Source of the DNA: Nitrospirota bacterium
GTDB lineage: Bacteria; Nitrospirota; Thermodesulfovibrionia; Thermodesulfovibrionales; UBA6898
DNA length: 64,000 nucleotides
Reading direction: 5' to 3'
Assembly: GCA_016235245.1 (NCBI GenBank)
Contig: JACRLO010000035.1
Location: 45,148-109,147 of the forward strand
The position numbers were made by a program, and so were the translations under genes. Of the stretch, positions 41,122 through 50,925 are shown piece by piece. The notes under the pieces are model-generated. The model saw only the letters and a program-made list of their open reading frames with translations, was not told the origin of the DNA and did not search any database. Every line of letters starts with the position of its first letter. Within the stretch, counting starts at the first letter, position 1.

Positions 41122-41150
41122 ATTCTAAAGAAAGAAAGTGCCTTTGTCAA
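41122..41150 (-). promoter_or_regulatory. Promoter of the secreted surface protein gene
   Basis: Minus strand TTGACA (41150-41145), 17-bp spacer, TAGAAT (41127-41122); predicted start near 41115, giving a leader of about 265 nt. Confidence 0.65.
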
Positions 41151-41584
41151 GTCTATTCGGATATCAGAACCGCCGTCAAATAACGGTTGCTTAGCCCCGA
41201 AAGCTCTAAAAAAACACATTTCCTTTTCTCTTAACTTTCAGCAGGTATCGCGGCCTCCGGGGAGCCAGGTTACGTATTTCCTCCGGCCAGGCATTTATCA
41301 CACAAACAACACTCGCGCCTGCTGCAGATAAAGTCTCAAACGCCAAAACAGCCGCAAGACTTCAGGACTTTGCCTTGAGAACGCAGACCTAACTCTATCA
41401 AGAAACGTGCCACCTGAGCTATTCACACAACACATTGAATTCATTGAATATAATATTTTCATGCAATTATTATTATACCTCTTCGTGTATCTTTAAAGAA
41501 CCATACCGTGTTTTTTCTGCAATAGTAAAACTCATAATATCCATATCCCATCGGAGATATATCAGTCAAAAGCAACCAAACTTG

Positions 41585-42373
41585 CTATTGTGAAGTCTCC
41601 GGCGAAGAAATAATGTCCGCATAGCCCAACCACTTTTTTATCTCTTCAGGCGTTAAAGATTGCGCGACAATCCAGAAAGCCTCAATATAGCCGGCCTGTT
41701 GCACCGTGAGCGACCTGAAGGTATTTAATGCGGTCATGTGACCGAGATAATCTATCAGCCTCAGCTGAGATCGATATTTTTTTATGGCCTTCATTTTCTT
41801 TCTGAAGACGGAGGTAATATCCACCAGCATGTTTGGCCTTAACGGCGTTGACACCTCGTAAAATACCACCCCAACGCGGTCATGCCGTGAGGCCCTCGCC
41901 CGCTGTAAATCCAATGAAAGGGACGCAGCAGCCCTGTGATCGGGATTCAGTTCGATCATCGAGGGGCTATAAATGATATCCGGCCTGAAATCCCCTGCGA
42001 TCTGCACAAGCATTTCACTGGCCTCACGGTAATTTTCTGCAAGCCCTCTGTCGGGAAATCTCAGAAATTCATAATCAGAATGAGGCACACCCAAAACGTT
42101 CAGCGCATTCACGGCCTCTTTTTCCCTCATGAATGAATAATCCGTGATATGCGTTTCATTGTGGACAATACGAGACAGATGATTGGCAGGGTCTGCTTTG
42201 TCCCCGCTCGTCAGAAATACAACTTTGATATCCTTCTTGGATTCCGCATAGAGTCTGATGGCCCCTCCGCATCCAAGGGTTTCATCATCAGGATGCGGCG
42301 CCAAAATCAGCACTCTGTTGCCGGGGGGAGAAGTCGGGTGATATGGAATGATATCTGATTCAGCAATGATCAT
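41585..42373 (-). CDS. PIG-L family deacetylase
   Basis: A 262-residue zinc deacetylase. The motif ILAPHPDDETLGCGGAIRL near residue 27 carries the zinc ligands His and Asp-Asp, and NPDHRAA the third histidine. The family removes acetyl from N-acetylglucosamine on lipid or glycan carriers. The gene sits 37-43 bp after gspD within a polysaccharide gene run, so a glycan substrate is likely. Start ATG 42373 or GTG 42379. Length is normal. Confidence 0.92.
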   Translation of the reverse strand: MIIAESDIIPYHPTSPPGNRVLILAPHPDDETLGCGGAIRLYAESKKDIKVVFLTSGDKADPANHLSRIVHNETHITDYSFMREKEAVNALNVLGVPHSDYEFLRFPDRGLAENYREASEMLVQIAGDFRPDIIYSPSMIELNPDHRAAASLSLDLQRARASRHDRVGVVFYEVSTPLRPNMLVDITSVFRKKMKAIKKYRSQLRLIDYLGHMTALNTFRSLTVQQAGYIEAFWIVAQSLTPEEIKKWLGYADIISSPETSQ

Positions 42374-42416
42374 CGACACGATTCTGCATTATCGTTCAGG
42401 AAATATAAAGGGATGA

Positions 42417-44435
42417 TTATTGAGGGGCACCTGCGCCTGCAGGCCCGGCACTCTCCTCTTTTGTCTTCCTGAACTTTATTATTTCTTTGTCGATCCCGTT
42501 CAGCCGCTGCAGATAATCCGATGAGACCTTCGCAGCCTCAACCTGATTTCTGATGACATGCGGGGTCAGTAGGATAACGAGTTCCGTACGTGCAAACTTG
42601 TCTGTCGTACTTCCGAAGAGATATCCGAGAACCGGGATCTTGCTGAGCAAGGGTATCCCCTCTCTTGACTTGGAGGTATCTTCCTGGATCAATCCCCCGA
42701 TTACGATTGTCTGTCCATCCTGAATCACCAAATTAGTCGTTGCTTCACGTTTACTTATGACAACCTGATCAGAACCGAGAATTTTTTGCACAGAAAAATT
42801 AGACACTTCCTGAGAGAGATCAAGCGCGACCAGCCCACTCTCATTGACCTGGGGCTTTACCTTCAGGATTATTCCCGTATCTTTGTACTGGATCGTCCTC
42901 TGTATATCTGCTGTACCCGAAACATTTGTTTCTGAAGTGGCTATCGGCACCTGGTCTCCTATCTGGATCTTCGCCTCCCGGTTATCTGATACCAGAATAT
43001 GAGGTGACGCAAGGACCCTGAGCTTTGAATCAGAAGCGAGACTCTCAAGCAGCGTCCGCACAATACCTGCCGAATCAACTCCGGCAAAAGCAAACCCCCC
43101 CAGTTTCGTCACATCCAGCCCGGAAAGCTTTGCTGAATTGAACCCCAGGTTTCCACCGAGGTTGACGTCCCGGTTAAAAGGTTTCAGTCCGGAGATATTA
43201 ACATCGGTCTTCAATGACCATGCAAGTCCAAACGTCATGTCATCGGTCAACTTGATTTCAGCAACAAGCGCCTCGATCATCACCTGCCTGGGGACCGTAT
43301 CGATCTTTTTTATTGTTTCGGATATAAGTCCATAGTCCTCCGGGGTCGCAAGAATTATGATCGAATTTGCGACCTCGTCAGCAAATATGCGGGTTATCTC
43401 TGATACCAGGGATTCACCGGCAGACGGCGTCAGGGAACCGGAAAGGGCTGACGGGACCGAGACAGGAGATTGAGCAGGAACAGACGGGGACTGAGCGGTA
43501 AAGGATTTAGTGGTTTGCTGCGGCGTTTTTGAGGGTGTTGATTTTGTCTGGGATGATGATTTGACCCCAAGGAATATCTCCTGCAGCATGCTGGCGACAT
43601 TTACGGCCTTACTGTTCTGTACCGGGTAAACATATACCGTGGGCTTTGCGCCGACAAAAAGGTGGTCGAACGTTTCCACCCATTTTCTGACGTAATCAAG
43701 CTGCTCCTTTGTCGAGGCAACAACAAGGAGGGCGTTAAGCCGGTTAATAGGAAGAACCCTGATCTTACCGCCCTTGGCCGATAATCCTATAGCATTCTCG
43801 ATATCCTTCATGGAATCTTTCAGATTAAGGTTTTTAAAGGTAAAGAGCTCCATGGCAACCTTGTCAGGGTCTTTCCCGACCTGTGCATAGATCAATTCCC
43901 TGGATACGTCGGCAAGAGGCACGATCCGGTATAGCCCCTCTTCCACAAGAAAGCCAATGCCATTAAGCCTGAAAATAACTTCCATTACGGTGAGCACTTC
44001 ACTTTTCGGGATTGGGGTAACGGTCCTGAAGTTCACTCTGCCGGCCACCTTCGGATCAATGAGATAATTGACCCCCAGCACGTCACCGAAAACAGTCTGC
44101 ACAACCTCAAAGATATCAGCGTCATCAAAGAAAAAACTGACTTCTCCTTTTTTCCATTCAAGCTGCATTGAAGGCTTGGGGGGAGCTATGCCGGCCGTTG
44201 CCGGAGCAACTGGTTCGAGGGGGGAAGGCAGCGGCAGACCGGGCTGCGGCTGCTGTTGAGCCCGGGACATATTCTCTCTTTTCCTGCGTTTTTCTTCCTC
44301 GCTTTTCTTTGGCTTTTCGGTCCGCTCATTCTCCGGAGCTGCCGTTGCGGTCTCGGCGAACACCTGATTGGGGAAAATCGGGAAGGAACCGGCAACAAGA
44401 GCACATAAAATAATACTTATTATTTTTTTATACAC
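42417..44435 (-). CDS. gspD: Type II secretion outer-membrane secretin GspD
   Basis: A 672-residue secretin that forms the outer-membrane pore. Signal peptide at 1-27, then a Pro/Gln-rich stretch (PAPENERTEKPKKSEEEKRRKR, QQQPQPGLPLPSPLEP) that is longer than usual, N0 (SFFFDDADIFEVVQTVFGDVLGVNYLID), N1-N2 (FKNLNLKDSMKDIENAIG, YPVQNSKAVNVASMLQEIF) with a Ser/Thr/Gln/Pro insertion in N2/N3, and the secretin domain from about residue 420 (VMIEALVAEIKLTDDMTFGLAW ... GQTIVIGGLIQEDTSKSREGIPLLSKIPVLGYLFGS ... ELVILLTPHVI). It lies 11 kb from the other gsp genes on the opposite strand. GTG start at 44435 with GAGG before it. Confidence 0.93.
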   Translation of the reverse strand: MYKKIISIILCALVAGSFPIFPNQVFAETATAAPENERTEKPKKSEEEKRRKRENMSRAQQQPQPGLPLPSPLEPVAPATAGIAPPKPSMQLEWKKGEVSFFFDDADIFEVVQTVFGDVLGVNYLIDPKVAGRVNFRTVTPIPKSEVLTVMEVIFRLNGIGFLVEEGLYRIVPLADVSRELIYAQVGKDPDKVAMELFTFKNLNLKDSMKDIENAIGLSAKGGKIRVLPINRLNALLVVASTKEQLDYVRKWVETFDHLFVGAKPTVYVYPVQNSKAVNVASMLQEIFLGVKSSSQTKSTPSKTPQQTTKSFTAQSPSVPAQSPVSVPSALSGSLTPSAGESLVSEITRIFADEVANSIIILATPEDYGLISETIKKIDTVPRQVMIEALVAEIKLTDDMTFGLAWSLKTDVNISGLKPFNRDVNLGGNLGFNSAKLSGLDVTKLGGFAFAGVDSAGIVRTLLESLASDSKLRVLASPHILVSDNREAKIQIGDQVPIATSETNVSGTADIQRTIQYKDTGIILKVKPQVNESGLVALDLSQEVSNFSVQKILGSDQVVISKREATTNLVIQDGQTIVIGGLIQEDTSKSREGIPLLSKIPVLGYLFGSTTDKFARTELVILLTPHVIRNQVEAAKVSSDYLQRLNGIDKEIIKFRKTKEESAGPAGAGAPQ

Positions 44436-44504
44436 GAAACACCTCGTTCAAACAAAATACCTGTATATACGGCAGAAGATTCCTGACAGGCAGGAAATGG
44501 TCTG

Positions 44505-45578
44505 CTACCCTTCATGATCGCGTTGCCGCCTGAAAAACTTCCCGGCTTTCTGACGAAAAAACTCCCTGCTCCAGAGCGGCGTCATAATGCGGTGCAAATA
44601 GCATACATCTGCTTTTTTTAATTTCATTATTTTTTTTCTCGAACCGCCGATAAGACGCAGGCTCTTTAAAACGTCGGCCTTAGCCTGTACATAGAGTTTT
44701 AGCTTTCGGTATCTTACCGCAAAAAAGAAAAAATCTGCAATTATTCCGATAATCCAGGCAGCGGAGCATCTAAGGAATAGACCGGCAGGGATATTCTTGA
44801 GCCTGACCAGTTCGCTGTTGCGGAGCGAATAATAGATTGCCAGATCACTCATGTCTCCAATCGATGATCTGACCTTATGAAATACTCTCGCGGCAGGGAC
44901 ATAGAGAACCTTCCACCCGGCAAGCTGGGCACGCAGGTTCAGATCGGTATCCTCATGGAGCAGAAAAAAACTCTCATCAAAAAAACCGATTTCATCCAGC
45001 ATTTTTTTCCGGTAAAGGGCGGCACCGGCACAGGCGCCAAATACATATTCTTCTTGTGAATATTGATCAGCGGACTGCCCTTCCCCGCGTTTGAAACCCT
45101 TCAGGTTCGTTGAAAATCCATCCCCTGCGCTGTCAATCACCTGGGTTCCGTGAACGAGCATTTTAGAAGCACAAATTCCAACCGCCGGGTTCTTTGCCAT
45201 CGCATCAACAAGGTTTCGCAGCCAGTCCCTGTCTGCCTCAGCATCATTATTGAGCAGCGCAATAAATTCCCCGTGCGCCTGTTTCAACCCCTCATTGTTG
45301 GCTCCGCCAAAGCCGATATTCAGGGGCAGCAAAATACGTTTTACTTCCGGAAAGTTCGCTGCGATGTATTTTCCTGACCCATCCCGGGATGCGTTATCAA
45401 CAATAATTATTTCGAAATCCCTGAAGGTTTGAAGACGGAGCGACTCAAGGCATTCCGGCAGAAGGTGCAGACCATTGTAATTTACGATTATAAGGGAGAC
45501 CGTATTCAAAACAGGAGGCCCGGTCTCAGGACAAACTCTTTCGGTAGACAGACTCAACCATAAATGCTTCTTCCTCAA
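44505..45578 (-). CDS. Glycosyltransferase family 2
   Basis: A 357-residue inverting transferase of GT-A fold: SLIIVNYNGLHLLPECLESLRLQ, IIVDNASRDGSG, LNIGFGGANNEGLKQAHGEFIALLNNDAEAD (metal-binding Asp pair near NNDAEA) and LLHEDTDLNLRAQLAGWKVLYVPAARVFHK. A C-terminal hydrophobic patch (AAWIIGIIADFFFFAVRYR) tethers it to the membrane. Closest in pattern to rhamnosyltransferases of O-antigen clusters. Its start at 45578 overlaps the previous gene by 53 bp; a TTG at 45509 is another candidate. Confidence 0.92.
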   Translation of the reverse strand: MRKKHLWLSLSTERVCPETGPPVLNTVSLIIVNYNGLHLLPECLESLRLQTFRDFEIIIVDNASRDGSGKYIAANFPEVKRILLPLNIGFGGANNEGLKQAHGEFIALLNNDAEADRDWLRNLVDAMAKNPAVGICASKMLVHGTQVIDSAGDGFSTNLKGFKRGEGQSADQYSQEEYVFGACAGAALYRKKMLDEIGFFDESFFLLHEDTDLNLRAQLAGWKVLYVPAARVFHKVRSSIGDMSDLAIYYSLRNSELVRLKNIPAGLFLRCSAAWIIGIIADFFFFAVRYRKLKLYVQAKADVLKSLRLIGGSRKKIMKLKKADVCYLHRIMTPLWSREFFRQKAGKFFRRQRDHEG

Positions 45579-46752
45579 TCCGGGGAGGGGAAAATACCTT
45601 TTTCTTCATGTCTTCAATAAGGGAGGGGTTATTGCTGATCTTTTCGATAATCAGTTTAAGCGTATCCGGCCGGCCTACCGAAAAAACAAAGCCGTTTTCG
45701 CCATCGCGTATATACTCATACGCGCTGCCCACAATATCGGAAGCAATAACCGGTATCCCGTATGCCATGCTTTCTACGACCACAAGTCCATAGCTTTCCA
45801 GCGTCGTTGACGGGACGACCACGACATCTATCTCACTCATTACCTGAGGTAGCTGACCGTGTTCATACTTTCCCATCAGTTGTATTCGTGTATCCTCTTC
45901 TACGGCACGGGAGAGCTCTGCATTGAATTCCGTATCCCATACACAGTTGCCGTAAATTTTCAGGGTTATGTCAGGAGACCGCACCTCCCGGAAAGACTTC
46001 AGCAGCAGGTCAACGCCCTTAAACCTGGTAACAACACCGGTGTACCCGAATGAAACAGTTCTGGCGGCTCCGTCTTTAGGCGGCAACGGTCTGACATTGG
46101 CATAATCCACCCCATGGTTAATATGCAGTATTTGCCTGTCCCAGCCATGTGACTTATAATTTTCGATCAGAAATTTTGAAGGAGAAAGAAGGACATCAAC
46201 ACTTTCAAACATCCTCTTTGCGTCTTCATATCGTTTCATAATGGACTCACTTACGCCGCACTCACGGACGCATTTCAAGCCTTTTTCAGGAGAATTGCAT
46301 AAGGAGTAGTCCGGCTTGAAGAAACGTCCCCGGGGGCACAGAAGCCAGAAATCCGTCAGAGTAAATACCACAAGAATACCGAGATTTCTGGCAGCCCGGT
46401 AGCAGCAGGCCATTCTCATCGGATGTGCTATATGCATTACGTCAAAATTCTTGCCGCGAATAACTTCTGCGATAGCCTGTTCCATGGGCTCGTCATCAAT
46501 CACAAAGCCGATTTCAGCCGGAATGGTTCGGTGTCTTACCGACATGACCGGAACACCCTCATAGACATACTTTTTGCAGAGGAGGCCGCTCTGGAGCACC
46601 TCAAAGCTTTCAGGAGGATCCTCTATGCCATACGTCAATACCGTTGCCGAATGTCCCATGCGCTGCATCTGTTTTGCAATGTTAAGAACATACCGCTCTG
46701 TTCCTCCATAAAACCTCGGGAAAAAATCGTGTACAACATAAAGGATATTCAT
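45526..46752 (-). CDS. Glycosyltransferase family 4 (group 1)
   Basis: A 408-residue retaining transferase with two Rossmann domains. The N-terminal YVVHDFFPRFYGGTERYVLNIAKQM and the C-terminal FGYTGVVTRFKGVDLLLKSF and ESYGLVVVESMAYGIPVIASDIVGSAYEYI (E-x7-E nucleotide-sugar site) are clear. It contains an extra cysteine-rich loop CPRGRFFKPDYSLCNSPEKGLKCVRECG, also seen in some family members. Its ATG overlaps the TGA that ends the open tail of the preceding transferase gene, so translation seems coupled to it. Confidence 0.93.
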   Translation of the reverse strand: MNILYVVHDFFPRFYGGTERYVLNIAKQMQRMGHSATVLTYGIEDPPESFEVLQSGLLCKKYVYEGVPVMSVRHRTIPAEIGFVIDDEPMEQAIAEVIRGKNFDVMHIAHPMRMACCYRAARNLGILVVFTLTDFWLLCPRGRFFKPDYSLCNSPEKGLKCVRECGVSESIMKRYEDAKRMFESVDVLLSPSKFLIENYKSHGWDRQILHINHGVDYANVRPLPPKDGAARTVSFGYTGVVTRFKGVDLLLKSFREVRSPDITLKIYGNCVWDTEFNAELSRAVEEDTRIQLMGKYEHGQLPQVMSEIDVVVVPSTTLESYGLVVVESMAYGIPVIASDIVGSAYEYIRDGENGFVFSVGRPDTLKLIIEKISNNPSLIEDMKKKVFSPPRIEEEAFMVESVYRKSLS

Positions 46753-47039
46753 ACGCCCTTTTCCAACACACCGGATAACGTCTCCGGAAAAGCTTCGGAG
46801 GCATTATCGTTCTCCTCCGCGTATACGGCATAGCTGCCCATGTTTGATCCTCCGACAACAGCAAATAGCTTGTAGAGCCCAAGAATTAATTCATCATTCT
46901 TATCTGACAGACCTCCAAAGACTTTCAGAAATTCACCGAAACTGCGAAAAAGATCAATATACTGGTTTAATAAAATATCCGTTGCACGGCTGCTATCGAA
47001 AGAGTGTATATTCTCCCCCTTCAGCAGTCTGCCAAAAAG
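46749..47039 (-). pseudogene. Open 96-codon tail in frame behind the stop of the double glycosyltransferase
   Basis: Directly after the TAA at 47042-47040 the same frame is open for 96 codons and ends in TGA at 46751-46749, which overlaps the ATG of the next gene (ATGA). No start codon lies before an ATG at 46841 (preceded by GGAGGA), so most of the segment could only be translated by reading through or if TAA were a mutation. The sequence looks like protein: ILLNQYIDLFRSFGEFLKVF, then KNDELILGLYKLFAVVGG. Either the transferase once ended here (about 808 residues) or a short coupled 30-residue ORF remains. Confidence 0.6.
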
Positions 47040-49178
47040 TTACTCCAGACTGTTTTCGCCGCCAGTGGCAGATGGCATCTCCGGGTCCCGGAGAAACCGC
47101 TCTAGGCTGTCCAGAAGCTCACGTGCCGGCTGGTCGGCTCCCCTGTTCGCCTGCATGGCTGCAACCGCATTAATCTTCTGATAAAAACCGTAAACACAGG
47201 CAAGCATGTCTTCAGTGGTTGTTATACCAAAATCACCCCAGGAAATCGGCTTAAATTCCAGCAACCGGACCAGATGCTTTATATCAACAAAACTCCTGCG
47301 GAAATAGTAATCCGGGGGTCTGGTATGGGAATGTACTACCCCGACAGTAGAAAAAAAGGCCATTTTATAGCCTTCTGAAATTATTCTCAGGCCGAGATCC
47401 AGATCTTCAGCGTAGGGGATTGGATTGAACTTTAATCTATCAAAGATATCCTTCCGGATGCAGGAAAAAATATTGTCAAGCTGGCTAACTCTTCTTTTTT
47501 CATCGGGCGCCAGGGATGAAAAAACTGCCTTGTCTACGCTTGAAATATGATCGTCAGAAAGACCAAGAACGTTATTATAATAGTACCATAACTGCCAGCA
47601 GGCAAAAAGATCCGCATCGCTTCTCGGTATTTGCCGCGCGGTTGCCGCCGCAATCAACGGATCGCCCTCTATTATTTTAATGATTGCATGGACACATAAA
47701 TCTCCGATCGGTATAACATCCTGCGATAAGAAGACGAGGTAATCACCAGTTGCCTTTTCTGCACCGATATTCCTGACCGCACCGTGGTTGAAGTCCTCAG
47801 GCTTAATGGAAAAAATTCTCGCGCCGTAGTGTTCAGCAATCTTCAGCGTATCGTCGCTCGACCCTGAATCAACAACGATAATTTCCAGGTCCCTGATCCC
47901 TTTCTGAGCCCTCAACTTTTGGAGCGTCATCCTGAATTCACTTCCGGCGTTTTTTGTCGGTATAATAGCAGACACTTTTTTATCGAGTATCTCAGGCTGT
48001 TCCGATTGTATCACCGGCAGAACAAACTTTTCATTCCTTATTCTTTGCTGCGCAAATTTTTGACGTATGCGATCTTTCACCTTGCCAAATGCAACCCTCG
48101 GACCTTTTGTTATAATAACGGACAGACCCTTTAGTATCAGCAGATAAAAAGTCTCCCGGCGGCTCCCGGGAGCAAAAAGCCTTGGCTTTATCCTTGAGCG
48201 GTATGCATCGAGCAACTTCCATCCCAGAGAACTCTGAAATTGTTCGATATAATGCTCCCTTGACCGAAGTTCATTTTTCAGTTCCTCACTCTGCCTGACA
48301 ATCTGCTCGATATAAATGTCTTTTGCCTTTAATCGCTCTTCCCGTTCCCTGAACAGCTCTTTTAATTCCTGCTTCTCTGATACAGCATTTGAAAGAGAAG
48401 CGATTTCATCCTGCTTCGCCGCAAAATAATGGTACGCAAACTCTGGGGTTATTTTATCCCAGTGTTTTGTCAGCACTTTCAGATAATAATCCACGGCATC
48501 GGGCAGGTTAACAAAGGCGATCTGATCAGTCTTGCTCCACTGGATATATTTTGAGGTTACCTTCGGGATATGATAAAAAAGATTTTTTTCGGAAGCCCTG
48601 ATAAAGAAGTCCCAGTCCTCGTAGAGCTCAAAGGACTCATCAAATCCTGCGGCTGCCTCAAGAACATCTCTTCTGAGCAAAATGGAGTTCAACGGGATAA
48701 AATTCTCAAAGAGCAATACGGCAAAGGAAAAATCCCATGATCTGAACGTCCCCCTATTCAGTTCCCGGACAATACTGCCGTCCTCGCGATATTCCCGCTC
48801 AATGATTTCACTGTCTGCGTAGGCCGCAGAACAGTTCGTTTCTCTGCTGAGGCCATCAAGAAGGGTAGAGATATGATCAGGATAATATTCGTCGTCGTCG
48901 TCCAGAAAGCCGATAAAATCACCCTTTGCATTGGCAATCCCGACATTGCCCGCATGAGGCCTCCCATGATTTTTTCCCAGCCGTATATAGGTAACTGGCA
49001 TGTCGCCAAGAATAATTCTTAACTCTTCGGGGTCAACGTCGCATCCCCCATCATTTACCACAATCGTCTCTATTATCCTGTGCTGCTGGGCAGCAATGCT
49101 TTGAAGAGCTCTCAGTAAAAGTTTCGGCCTGTCCTTCGTTCTGACGATTATGGAAACTAAAGGTTTGATTTCGTTCAT
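47040..49178 (-). CDS. Double-domain glycosyltransferase (two GT2 domains with coiled-coil linker)
   Basis: A 712-residue protein. First GT-A domain about 1-240 (VSIIVRTKDRPKLLLRALQSI, GFLDDDDEYYPDHISTLL), a coiled-coil linker about 250-330 (KQELKELFREREERLKAKD...), and a second GT-A domain about 405-640 (VSAIIPTKNAGSEFRMTL, VDSGSSDDTLKIAEHYGARI, NHGAVRNIGAEKATGDYLVFLSQD, PYAEDLDLGLRIISEGYKMAFF). ATG 49178 is chosen; TTG 49223 and ATG 49196 are possible. Two sugars may be added by one enzyme. The in-frame tail after its stop is described separately. Confidence 0.9.
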   Translation of the reverse strand: MNEIKPLVSIIVRTKDRPKLLLRALQSIAAQQHRIIETIVVNDGGCDVDPEELRIILGDMPVTYIRLGKNHGRPHAGNVGIANAKGDFIGFLDDDDEYYPDHISTLLDGLSRETNCSAAYADSEIIEREYREDGSIVRELNRGTFRSWDFSFAVLLFENFIPLNSILLRRDVLEAAAGFDESFELYEDWDFFIRASEKNLFYHIPKVTSKYIQWSKTDQIAFVNLPDAVDYYLKVLTKHWDKITPEFAYHYFAAKQDEIASLSNAVSEKQELKELFREREERLKAKDIYIEQIVRQSEELKNELRSREHYIEQFQSSLGWKLLDAYRSRIKPRLFAPGSRRETFYLLILKGLSVIITKGPRVAFGKVKDRIRQKFAQQRIRNEKFVLPVIQSEQPEILDKKVSAIIPTKNAGSEFRMTLQKLRAQKGIRDLEIIVVDSGSSDDTLKIAEHYGARIFSIKPEDFNHGAVRNIGAEKATGDYLVFLSQDVIPIGDLCVHAIIKIIEGDPLIAAATARQIPRSDADLFACWQLWYYYNNVLGLSDDHISSVDKAVFSSLAPDEKRRVSQLDNIFSCIRKDIFDRLKFNPIPYAEDLDLGLRIISEGYKMAFFSTVGVVHSHTRPPDYYFRRSFVDIKHLVRLLEFKPISWGDFGITTTEDMLACVYGFYQKINAVAAMQANRGADQPARELLDSLERFLRDPEMPSATGGENSLE

Positions 49179-49286
49179 GGGTATTAGAGCCGGCATTAAT
49201 CCCTGATCGGGGACAAAACGCAATCCCGATTTATTATCGAGGCCACCGATCGTATCGACCCCTTATGCAATAAAAACTGACGCATC

Positions 49287-50723
49287 TCAATATGCCCCTT
49301 CTTTCCTTAATACGATTTTTACGGTCTTGAACAAGATAACAATATCCAGCCACAATTGCCAATTCTTTACATACCATACATCCAGGGCAATGCGGTAATC
49401 GTAGGCAGTATTATTTCTTCCGGAGACCTGCCATAAGCCTGTTATACCAGGAAGGACACTATAGCATATATCTGCTGCTTCTTTATAATACTCATTTATT
49501 TCATCTCCCGTCACCGGCCTTGGCCCCACAAAACTCATTTCACCCTTCAGCACATTCACGATCTGCGGCAGCTCGTCAAGCGATGTCTTTCTCAAAAATT
49601 TCCCTATTCGGGTAATTCTCGGATCGTCCTTGAGCTTCCAGAAGGTCGTCCACTCATTCTTTCTTGCCGGATCATTTTCCAGAAGATCTTTCAGACGTTC
49701 TTCGGCATCGTCATACATGGTCCTGAACTTATAACATCTGAACCTCCGCCCGTTCTTCCCGATCCTTTCCTGGGAAAATATGGCAGGCCCCTTTGAATCC
49801 AGATTGATAAGAACAATCAAAACGACCATGGGGATAAAAAGCAGCGGCAGCAGCAGCATACTGACAAGCATATCAAAACATTTCTTCAGAAAAATATTTA
49901 CCGGCCGGTAGAGATTATTATTCATTTCGAAGGCAAAGGCCTCTTCATAGAAAAAATGTCTCAGATTCGTCCCCAATACCGCAATGCCGAATATATCAGG
50001 CACGAAAAGGATATTCTTAACCTTGTGCTGCAGCGTATTTATCAACGCCTGAAGTCTTTCTTTGCCGACCCCCGGCATGGCAATAAAAATATCTTCCACG
50101 TTGCATCGTTTTATATAATGCAGTGCCTTATCCACACCTCGATGTACTTTTATGCCTTCGATCCGTTTGCCGCATTTCTCAGGATCATCGTCAACAAAGC
50201 CGATAATGTTATAGCCGTAATTCGGCTCTCTCATCAGCGCCTTCAGCATAAGCCGGCCTGTTTTGCCGGCGCCAAGAATAAGCACCCTCCTTTTCAGGAG
50301 ACCGGATCTTCTGAGAGTCTTTTTCACGGTCATTCTTATCAGGGGCAGCAATCCAACCGCCGCTATTCCCATCAGGACTACAACGGTCCGTGATATTTCA
50401 TCGCTTATTTTTCCTGCCGATGCGATCGTAAAAATCCCAATCGTTGAAAGGAATGCTACCCTCCATAAAACCCTGATCTCATCCCAGTATGAAAATATCC
50501 GCGTATACAGGCCTTCATAATAAAAGAAGCATATCCAGACCACAAAGATCCACCACAGACGCAAGGGGCCGGCAATCGGCGCATCACCCGGAAAGCTGGA
50601 TTGGAATACAAGAGGCAGGACTTTTCTTATCAATACCGCCAGTTCGAACATGAGAAAAACAGCGCCGGTATCAGCAAGCAAAAGGGCCAGCAACTCGATT
50701 ATTTTTCTGATTTTATTATTCAA
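49287..50723 (-). CDS. wbaP: Undecaprenyl-phosphate sugar phosphotransferase (WbaP-type)
   Basis: A 478-residue initiating transferase that loads a sugar-1-phosphate onto undecaprenyl phosphate. Four N-terminal helices, then a CoA-binding-like fold [17 protein letters not shown], a fifth membrane element ([41 protein letters not shown]) and the catalytic part [39 protein letters not shown]. Galactose or a related sugar is usual but specificity is not readable. TTG start at 50723. It opens the polysaccharide run on the minus strand. Confidence 0.93.
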   Translation of the reverse strand: MNNKIRKIIELLALLLADTGAVFLMFELAVLIRKVLPLVFQSSFPGDAPIAGPLRLWWIFVVWICFFYYEGLYTRIFSYWDEIRVLWRVAFLSTIGIFTIASAGKISDEISRTVVVLMGIAAVGLLPLIRMTVKKTLRRSGLLKRRVLILGAGKTGRLMLKALMREPNYGYNIIGFVDDDPEKCGKRIEGIKVHRGVDKALHYIKRCNVEDIFIAMPGVGKERLQALINTLQHKVKNILFVPDIFGIAVLGTNLRHFFYEEAFAFEMNNNLYRPVNIFLKKCFDMLVSMLLLPLLFIPMVVLIVLINLDSKGPAIFSQERIGKNGRRFRCYKFRTMYDDAEERLKDLLENDPARKNEWTTFWKLKDDPRITRIGKFLRKTSLDELPQIVNVLKGEMSFVGPRPVTGDEINEYYKEAADICYSVLPGITGLWQVSGRNNTAYDYRIALDVWYVKNWQLWLDIVILFKTVKIVLRKEGAY

Positions 50724-50925
50724 GAAAGACTGCGCTCATTTCATGCATGATTGTTTATATTACTATGTAAATTTGTTTTTAGAAAGACAGCCTGAAAACT
50801 CCATGACGCTGCGCCATCGGCGCATTGAGAAACTGCTTCGCCAGCCTGTTGACGATGTAATCGGACCGGTCGTTTTCGAGCAACCACGGTGTATCCTCAC
50901 CGTTCTTTCCGAAATCCCCTATTCC

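Larger units (their letters stand above)
40852..41584. other. Long regulatory leader and intergenic region
   Basis: About 730 bp without a credible gene between the secreted protein gene and the PIG-L deacetylase gene. On the minus strand it holds a promoter (41122-41150), an inverted repeat (41047-41085), an upstream mini-ORF of seven codons at about 40930-40953 behind AAGGAGGTGG, and a 7-bp hairpin (40895-40911, CCTTGTC / GACAAGG). The remaining part, 41151-41584, shows nothing I can name. Confidence 0.55.

Noticed and set aside
41092..41331. 79-codon plus-strand ORF
   Set aside because: TTG start, no ribosome site, lies over the minus-strand promoter at 41122-41150 and has no protein-like pattern.
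40852..41584. Cyclic-di-GMP or cobalamin riboswitch in the long gap
   Set aside because: I compared the GEMM core and the B12 box with both strands and could not match them.
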